From Alphaproteobacteria bacterium (GTDB taxonomy: Bacteria > Pseudomonadota > Alphaproteobacteria > UBA2136 > UBA6156): a DNA stretch of 6,911 bases. A program made the translations under genes and the position numbers. The notes under the pieces are model-generated. The model saw only the letters and a list, made by a program, of their open reading frames with translations, was not told the DNA's origin and did no database searches. Positions 1 to 4,821 of the stretch are shown here, in pieces. The DNA is taken from contig JAIXXE010000056.1 of assembly GCA_027490875.1 (NCBI GenBank), positions 1 through 6,911 on the forward strand. Reading direction: 5' to 3'. How positions within the stretch are numbered: position 1 is the stretch's first letter; each line of letters opens with the position of its first letter.

Positions 1-2615
1 ACAAGGCCAACCGCCCGCCGCCCGATGCCGAACTGTTGGCGCAGCTGCCCTACCTCGAGCCCTTGGTGGCGGCATTTGGGCTGCCGCTGGTACGCCAAGC
101 AGGGCTGGAGGCCGACGACCTGATTGCGAGTGCGGTGCACACGGCCATGCACATGGCGGTACAAGAGGCGCAGGCGAACAGTGAGGGTGGTGATAAAATT
201 ACGATTGTGACCTCGGATAAAGATCTGTTGCAGCTGGTGGCCGATGGGCCCGTAACAGTACGGTTGTTCGATAGCTTAAAAGATAAGTTTTTAGGCCCGC
301 AGGAAGCCGTGGAAAAGTTTGGCGTGCCGTCCAGCCAAGTGTTGCAGGTGCAGGCGTTGATGGGGGATAGCAGCGATAACATCCCTGGCATTGCCGGGGT
401 GGGCCCCAAAACGGCGGCCGAGTTGGTGCAGCAGTTTGGCGATTTGGAAACATTGTTTGCGCGCTTGAGCGAGGTGAAGCGCGACAGCCTGCGCGAGAAG
501 TTGGCAGCAGGGCGTGACGCTGCGTTTCTCTCCCGCCAGCTGGCCAGCCTGAAGGCCGATGTGCCGCTGGATACCACCGCATGGGCGGTGCGGGTGAACC
601 TGGCGCAGGCGGCGACCTACCTGCGTGAGGAGCTGGAGTTTAAAAGCTTGGCGGCGCGGCTGGAGACCAACGCCAAACGTCGTGACAACCTCCATGGTTT
701 AAGCGACGCGACCACGCCGCCTCAGGCGTTGTCCAAGGTGGTTCAAGCGGATGGCTGGGGGCCGTACCGTGCGTTGCTAACAATGGCCGAATGGCAGGAT
801 TTTTTGCGCAAGATTCGCGCCGCAGGCATGGTGGCGCTGGATACCGAAACCACCAGCCTGAACCCGCGTCAGGCGCAGTTGGTAGGGGTATGTTTGGCGG
901 TATGTGATGAGGCGGTGTATGTGCCCGTAAAGCCCGCTAGCCGGCAAGGCGGCACAGCGGCGCCGGATTTGTTTGCCGCCGATGTGGTTGGCCCGCACGG
1001 GGTGGCAGGCCTCGACCTTCAGGCTGATTTGCTGGCATTGATGGCTGACGCAGATGTTAGAAAGATTGGTCATAACCTGAAGTACGATTGGGAAGTGCTG
1101 GAGGGTTACCTTGGGCCGAATTTTGCGTTGTTGAATTATGACGACACCCTGCTGCTGGCGCAGGCGAGCCTGAACCCCACGGTGCTGATGAGCGGTGGGT
1201 TTGGCTTGGATAACCTGGCCAAGCAGCTGCTGGGGCATGCGATGATCCCTTTTGCGCAGGTGGCAGGCAAGGGCAAGGCGCAGGTGACCTTCGACCAAGT
1301 ACCCTTGGCCGCCGCCACCGACTATGCCGCTGAAGATGCGCTGGCCACGCTGCGGTTGTGGCAGGTGTTGCAGGCGGCGTTGCCGCACCGCGTTTACGAA
1401 ACGATTGAGCGCCCGCTGCTGCCCGTGTTGGTGCGCATGGAGCAGACCGGTGTGTGCGTGGATGCGCCGTACCTGCGGCAGCTTTCGGCCAACATGGCCA
1501 CAGAATTGGCGGCGCACGAGGCGCAAATCCATACGTTGGCTGGCCAGCCTTTTAACGTGCAGAGCACGCAGCAGCTGGCCGTGGTGTTGTTCGATACGCT
1601 TGGGGCTGGTACCGACAAACAGCGCAAGAACCGCAGCACCGCCGTGGATGTGCTGGAAGACCTTGCCGAAGGCACCGGCCCCGCCGCCGCCATCGCAGCG
1701 TTGATGGTGCAATACCGCCAAGCGCAGAAGCTACGCAGCACCTACACCGAAGCGTTGCTGCATCAGCTCGAGCCCGCCACGGGGCGCGTTCATACCCACT
1801 ATATGCAGATGGGTGCGGCGACGGGGCGTTTTTCCTCTTCCGAACCCAACTTGCAGAATATTCCGATTCGCACCGAAGCCGGGCGACGGGTACGGCAGGC
1901 CTTTGTGCCGCAGGCAGGCTGGGAGATGGTGAGCGCGGATTACTCGCAGATAGAGCTGCGGTTGATGGCGCATCTGTCGGGCAGTAAAGCGTTGAAACAG
2001 GCGTTTAACGAGGGCTTGGATATTCATACCTACACGGCCAGTTTGGTGGCCGGTGTACCCTTGGCGGCGGTGAGTAAAGAACAACGGCGGGCGGCGAAGT
2101 TCATTAACTTTGGGTTGGTGTATGGCATGGGCGCGCGCAGTTTGGCCTTGCAGATTGGCTGCAGCATGGCCGAGGCGCAAAGCTGGATTGACGCCTATTT
2201 TGCCCGCTACGACGGCGTGCGCGACTACATGGAGTTTAACAAGCGCCAAGTGCGTGAGCGCGGCTACGTAGAAACCCTGTTCGGGCGCAAGGTGTGGTTG
2301 CCCGAGATTCATTCGGCCCATGCAGGGCTGCGGGCGGGTGCCGAGCGTGCGGCCATCAATGCCCCGCTGCAGGGCAGCAATGCCGATATCATTAAGCTGG
2401 CCATGGTGCAGGTGGCGGCAGCCCTTAACGCCACGCGGCCCAAGCAGGCCACGCTGCTGTTGCAGGTGCACGATGAATTGGTGCTGGAAGCCGCGCCGGA
2501 AGCCGTGGAGTGGCTGAAGACCACACTGCCAAAACTGATGAGCCAGGTGGTAACCCTTGATGTACCCGTGCTGGTAGAGGTTGGGGTAGGGCCTAACTGG
2601 GATGCCGCGCATTAG
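1..2615 (+). CDS. polA: DNA polymerase I, 5' end missing
   Basis: DNA polymerase I fills gaps in repair and replaces RNA primers on the lagging strand in the cytoplasm. The first complete codon is at base 3, and the frame is open to the left edge. The opening residues KANRPPPDAELL match the family about 75-80 residues in, so the true start lies upstream. The 5'-nuclease part retains EADD (near 106-117), TSDKDLLQL and the helix-hairpin-helix region GDSSDNIPG (about 363-420). The 3'-5' proofreading domain has all three exonuclease motifs: DTETTS (840-857), GHNLKYDW (about 1066-1092) and YAAED (about 1323-1337), so proofreading should be active. The polymerase domain has motif A SADYSQIELR (about 1936), the O-helix RRAAKFINFGLVYGM (about 2089) and motif C QVHDELVLE (about 2464). 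The roughly 870 residues present plus the missing part give about 945, close to the E. coli length of 928. No frameshift is seen. The stop at 2613-2615 sits in the terminator. Confidence 0.97.
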   Translation, partial: KANRPPPDAELLAQLPYLEPLVAAFGLPLVRQAGLEADDLIASAVHTAMHMAVQEAQANSEGGDKITIVTSDKDLLQLVADGPVTVRLFDSLKDKFLGPQEAVEKFGVPSSQVLQVQALMGDSSDNIPGIAGVGPKTAAELVQQFGDLETLFARLSEVKRDSLREKLAAGRDAAFLSRQLASLKADVPLDTTAWAVRVNLAQAATYLREELEFKSLAARLETNAKRRDNLHGLSDATTPPQALSKVVQADGWGPYRALLTMAEWQDFLRKIRAAGMVALDTETTSLNPRQAQLVGVCLAVCDEAVYVPVKPASRQGGTAAPDLFAADVVGPHGVAGLDLQADLLALMADADVRKIGHNLKYDWEVLEGYLGPNFALLNYDDTLLLAQASLNPTVLMSGGFGLDNLAKQLLGHAMIPFAQVAGKGKAQVTFDQVPLAAATDYAAEDALATLRLWQVLQAALPHRVYETIERPLLPVLVRMEQTGVCVDAPYLRQLSANMATELAAHEAQIHTLAGQPFNVQSTQQLAVVLFDTLGAGTDKQRKNRSTAVDVLEDLAEGTGPAAAIAALMVQYRQAQKLRSTYTEALLHQLEPATGRVHTHYMQMGAATGRFSSSEPNLQNIPIRTEAGRRVRQAFVPQAGWEMVSADYSQIELRLMAHLSGSKALKQAFNEGLDIHTYTASLVAGVPLAAVSKEQRRAAKFINFGLVYGMGARSLALQIGCSMAEAQSWIDAYFARYDGVRDYMEFNKRQVRERGYVETLFGRKVWLPEIHSAHAGLRAGAERAAINAPLQGSNADIIKLAMVQVAAALNATRPKQATLLLQVHDELVLEAAPEAVEWLKTTLPKLMSQVVTLDVPVLVEVGVGPNWDAAH

Positions 2616-2629
2616 CGGCATCTTTGTTT
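2601..2629 (+). terminator. Intrinsic terminator of polA
   Basis: GATGCCGC (2601-2608) and GCGGCATC (2615-2622) form a perfect 8-bp stem around a six-base loop, followed by TTTGTTT. The last polA codons and its TAG stop (2613-2615) lie inside the hairpin. Read on the minus strand the hairpin is not followed by a T-tract, so it should stop plus-strand transcription only and leaves the converging operon without an obvious terminator of its own here. Confidence 0.8.
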
Positions 2630-2644
2630 GGGTGCTACGTGGCG

Positions 2645-3319
2645 TTATGCCAAGGTGCCGAGGTAGTCGGTGAGCGAGGGGCTGTGGTCGTCGGCTTGGG
2701 CGCGGGCCTCGGGTGTTGGGGCAGGGTGAATGAGCACGGTGGTGTAGCCTTCGGCCTTGGCGTGCGGGAAGTTGGGGGCGTTGTCATCGCAGATAATGAA
2801 GTGCGTGAGATTCAGATGTGCGGTGAGGGCCTTGGCCAGTTGGTAGCCGTGGGGCTCGAGGCGTTTGTGGGCGCGGTCGACGACTTGAAGGGGGCTAAAG
2901 ATATCGGCCAGTTCCAGATGCGGCAGGATGGGTAGGATGAAATCGCGGTGGCCTTGGCTGATGATGACAGGGTAGTATCCCGCCGCTTGCAACCGCAGCA
3001 ATTCGGACTTTAGCTGCGGATGAACCTTAAGCCCACCCGCAATATTGGCGATGAGGATGAGCGGGCTGACAGCTTGATAGAACGATTCGATGAAGGCTTT
3101 GTTCTTGCCAAACTGGTGGGCGATAAAGGTTGGGCTACACCCATAGGGGTTGCTAAAACTTGCCATATTCTGACGGGCTTCGGCCTCGGAACCATAGATT
3201 TGATGCGTCACCAGCCATTGGGCGAGGAAGTCATCCCATGCGGGAACAGAAAATTGATAAGTAGGGGCAAGGGTTTCATCGAAATCCAGTGCCAGCAGCG
3301 TGTGAAAGGGAGTGGACAT
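2645..3319 (-). CDS. HAD-superfamily hydrolase (probable phosphatase)
   Basis: This 224-residue protein is a HAD-superfamily hydrolase, probably a soluble cytoplasmic phosphomonoesterase. The four HAD motifs are visible. Motif I is LDFDETLAP, with D12 as expected nucleophile and D14 as general acid/base. Motif II is VIISQGHRD, with S121. Motif III is probably K152 in AHKRLEPHGY. Motif IV is IICDDNAPNF, with metal-binding D178 and D179. The helical segment between motifs I and II (about 25-100) would be the cap. The DD-x3-N-x3-AK-x2-G-x-TVLI pattern recalls pyrimidine 5'-nucleotidase-like and phosphoglycolate phosphatase-like HADs, but no substrate can be named. Motif I has DET rather than the common DGT. 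No signal peptide or membrane helix is seen. The ATG overlaps the upstream epimerase stop by one base and has AAGG seven bases before it, which supports this start and co-translation. Membership of the superfamily is secure; the specific function is unknown. Confidence 0.88.
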   Translation of the reverse strand: MSTPFHTLLALDFDETLAPTYQFSVPAWDDFLAQWLVTHQIYGSEAEARQNMASFSNPYGCSPTFIAHQFGKNKAFIESFYQAVSPLILIANIAGGLKVHPQLKSELLRLQAAGYYPVIISQGHRDFILPILPHLELADIFSPLQVVDRAHKRLEPHGYQLAKALTAHLNLTHFIICDDNAPNFPHAKAEGYTTVLIHPAPTPEARAQADDHSPSLTDYLGTLA

Positions 3320-4527
3320 TATGCGGCCTTTAAGAGTGGGTTAAACGTGTTGTCCTCGGCTGCGTCGCCGGCCAGCAGATTCAAGATACGCTTGGCGGCG
3401 TGGCCGTCGCCGTAAGGGTTAATGGCCTGCGCCATGGCCTGATAGGTGGCGGCGTTGGTGAGCAGGTCGGTCACGCCGTCAATAATCTGGGTTTCGGCAG
3501 TGCCAACCAGCCGCGCCGTGCCGGCGTCTATCCCCTCGGGGCGTTCGGTTGTCTCGCGCATGACGAGGGCTGGTTGGCCAAGGCTTGGGCCTGCTTCCTG
3601 CAGGCCGCCGCTGTCGGTCAGCAGCAGGCGGCTGTGCTGCATGAGTGTGACGAAGGTGGGGTATTCCTGCGGCGGGAGCAGGTGCACGTTGGCAATGTGG
3701 CCCAACAGAGCCTGTACGGGCTCCTGAACGTGCCGGTTAAGGTGAACCGGGTAGATGAACTGGTGGCTTGGGAAGCGTTGCGCCAGTGTGGCAATCGCGC
3801 GGCAGATGTGCTGGAAACCTTCGCCGTAACTTTCCCGTCGGTGGCCGGTGATGAGTACATAGGGCTGTTGTAAAACACTGGGGTTTAACCCCGCCACCGT
3901 TGGTGCGCCATGGCCTACACGGGTCGCGGTCGCCAGCAGGGCGTCAATCACGGTGTTGCCAGTTACATAAACCTGCCCCGTATGCCCTTCCGCCCGCAGG
4001 CGATGGGCGGCGGTTTGGGTGGGGGCAAAATGCCAATGAGCCAAGGTGCCGACCAAGCGGCGGTTGGCTTCCTCGGGGAAGGGTGCATAGAGGTTATCGG
4101 TACGCAGCCCGGCCTCAACGTGGGCAATCTGGATGGAATGGCGGCCGCTGGTCTTGGTTTCCTGCCGGACGTAGTAATCGTAGCCATAATAGGCCGCCAA
4201 GGCGCCGATGAAGGCGGTGGTGGTGTCGCCCTGAACCATCACAATATCGGGGCGCTCCTGCTCCATCACCCCGTGCAGACCCGTCAGCAGCTTGCCCGAA
4301 AGACCCGCGAGGGGCTGGCCCGGCGCCATCACATTGAGAGTGTGATGGGGTTGGATGCCAAACCACTCCAGCATTGGCGTGAGCATTTCCTTATGCTGGC
4401 CCGTATTGACGATAATGGGCTGAAAGCGTGGGTCGTTACTAAGAGCTTGAATAATTGGGGCGAGCTTAATGGCCTCGGGGCGGGTGCCGAGGACGACCAT
4501 CAGCCGTTGGGGGGTAGCAGCAGACAT
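3319..4527 (-). CDS. wecB: UDP-N-acetylglucosamine 2-epimerase (non-hydrolysing, WecB type)
   Basis: This enzyme interconverts UDP-GlcNAc and UDP-ManNAc in the cytoplasm, supplying ManNAc or ManNAcA units for surface polysaccharides. Two Rossmann-like domains (GT-B fold) are expected. Visible landmarks are GTRPEAIKLAP (residues 14-24), NTGQH, VQGDTTTA, HVEAGLRT (H136 onward), PFPEEANRRL, TGNTVIDALL, ITGHRRESYG, YPVHLN, LTDSGGLQ (S306-G308) and METTERPEG-like sequence ending in NPYGDG; the Arg of MRETTERPEG is present. At 402 residues it is longer than the usual 370-380, mainly because about 15 extra residues precede HVEAGLRT (4123-4185). The conserved SGGxQEEAP reads SGGLQEAGP here, so the second Glu is Ala312. 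I chose the ATG at 4527 because the protein then begins just before the family's first strand; the frame can extend to a TTG at 4587, but that 20-residue extension does not look like the family. The Shine-Dalgarno is weak. It is the first gene of a probable two-gene operon with the HAD hydrolase. Confidence 0.93.
   Translation of the reverse strand: MSAATPQRLMVVLGTRPEAIKLAPIIQALSNDPRFQPIIVNTGQHKEMLTPMLEWFGIQPHHTLNVMAPGQPLAGLSGKLLTGLHGVMEQERPDIVMVQGDTTTAFIGALAAYYGYDYYVRQETKTSGRHSIQIAHVEAGLRTDNLYAPFPEEANRRLVGTLAHWHFAPTQTAAHRLRAEGHTGQVYVTGNTVIDALLATATRVGHGAPTVAGLNPSVLQQPYVLITGHRRESYGEGFQHICRAIATLAQRFPSHQFIYPVHLNRHVQEPVQALLGHIANVHLLPPQEYPTFVTLMQHSRLLLTDSGGLQEAGPSLGQPALVMRETTERPEGIDAGTARLVGTAETQIIDGVTDLLTNAATYQAMAQAINPYGDGHAAKRILNLLAGDAAEDNTFNPLLKAA
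3327..3330 (-). promoter_or_regulatory. Shine-Dalgarno of the HAD gene inside the wecB end
   Basis: Read on the minus strand, AAGG lies within the last codons of the epimerase, with a seven-base spacer to the ATG at 3319-3317. The stop and start codons are arranged as TAATG, sharing one A. This fixes the HAD start and suggests termination-reinitiation coupling between the two genes. Confidence 0.65.
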
Positions 4528-4589
4528 GGCCTGTTGTTTAGAAGATTTAAGGTTTTTTGGCAAGCAAAGGGAGGGGGTGTGGCACAAAA

Positions 4590-4627
4590 ACGCACCACTG
4601 AGGCGGGGTTTAAGGGGGTGGGTGCGT
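4590..4627 (-). promoter_or_regulatory. Candidate hairpin with U-tract in the wecB leader
   Basis: On the minus strand ACGCACC (4627-4621) can pair with GGTGCGT (4596-4590) across a 24-base loop, followed directly by four more Ts (4589-4586). This resembles a terminator or attenuator placed 60 bases before the wecB start. The stem is only seven base pairs and the loop is long and C-rich, so it may be chance. Attenuation is inferred from position only. Confidence 0.3.
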
Positions 4628-4640
4628 GGGGCTGGGTGTC

Positions 4641-4646
4641 AGTATA
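4641..4646 (-). promoter_or_regulatory. Weak candidate -10 element for wecB
   Basis: On the minus strand TATACT matches the -10 consensus at five of six positions and overlaps the left GTATAC hexamer. I find no good -35 at the right distance: TTGTAT is only 14 bases upstream. If used, the transcript would begin just before the leader hairpin. Confidence 0.18.
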
Positions 4647-4664
4647 CATCGTATGCAGGTATAC
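4642..4664. promoter_or_regulatory. Three GTAT[A/G]C hexamers, candidate operator
   Basis: GTATAC (4642-4647), GTATGC (4651-4656) and GTATAC (4659-4664) lie within 23 bp, and the outer pair are self-palindromic. They overlap weak promoter-like elements on both strands, so a regulator bound here could affect both divergent genes. No regulator family is assigned; this is inference from arrangement. Confidence 0.3.
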
Positions 4665-4689
4665 AAGAGTTAAAGAGTGTGCGGATAAT
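4660..4689 (+). promoter_or_regulatory. Weak candidate promoter for the fibre gene
   Basis: TATACA (4660-4665) and GATAAT (4684-4689) are separated by 18 bases and match sigma-70 consensus at 4/6 and 5/6 positions. Transcription would start near 4696, leaving an untranslated leader of about 125 bases. The -35 overlaps the rightmost GTATAC hexamer. The match is modest. Confidence 0.25.
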
Positions 4690-4821
4690 CCGTACCTTAC
4701 CGGTTTAACACGAGCGAAAGTAAAAACGAAAACTGTATGTTCCTAACGAGTTGGCGGCTGTGGTACAGAAGCCATGGGGGGTCTTTCCGCCACTGCCAGA
4801 CCATTGCGGTAACTTAAGGCG

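Larger units (their letters stand above)
4528..4821. other. Divergent intergenic region between wecB and the fibre gene
   Basis: This 294-bp gap separates two genes transcribed away from each other, so it should contain both promoters. It holds a G-rich stretch on the plus strand (4605-4636), a leader hairpin for wecB (4590-4627), three GTAT[A/G]C hexamers (4642-4664) and an AT-richer section (about 4700-4742). The in-frame TAA at 4810-4812 closes the fibre frame upstream. I find no convincing small gene or tRNA here. Confidence 0.7.

Noticed and set aside
777..1721. Long minus-strand open frame opposite polA (and others at 50-695 and 1731-2621)
   Set aside because: Antisense shadows of a well-conserved polA in GC-rich DNA; the translations show no family motif.
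4528..4587. N-terminal extension of WecB from a TTG at 4587
   Set aside because: The extra 20 residues do not resemble the family, the start codon is rare and no ribosome-binding site precedes it; the ATG at 4527 fits better.
3910..4746. Plus-strand open frame of 278 codons opposite wecB
   Set aside because: The opposite strand carries every WecB motif; this frame is low-complexity Gly-rich shadow sequence running into the intergenic region.
4780..4802. GGTCT/AGACC hairpin upstream of the fibre gene
   Set aside because: Only five base pairs around a 13-base loop, with no T-tract or other supporting context.
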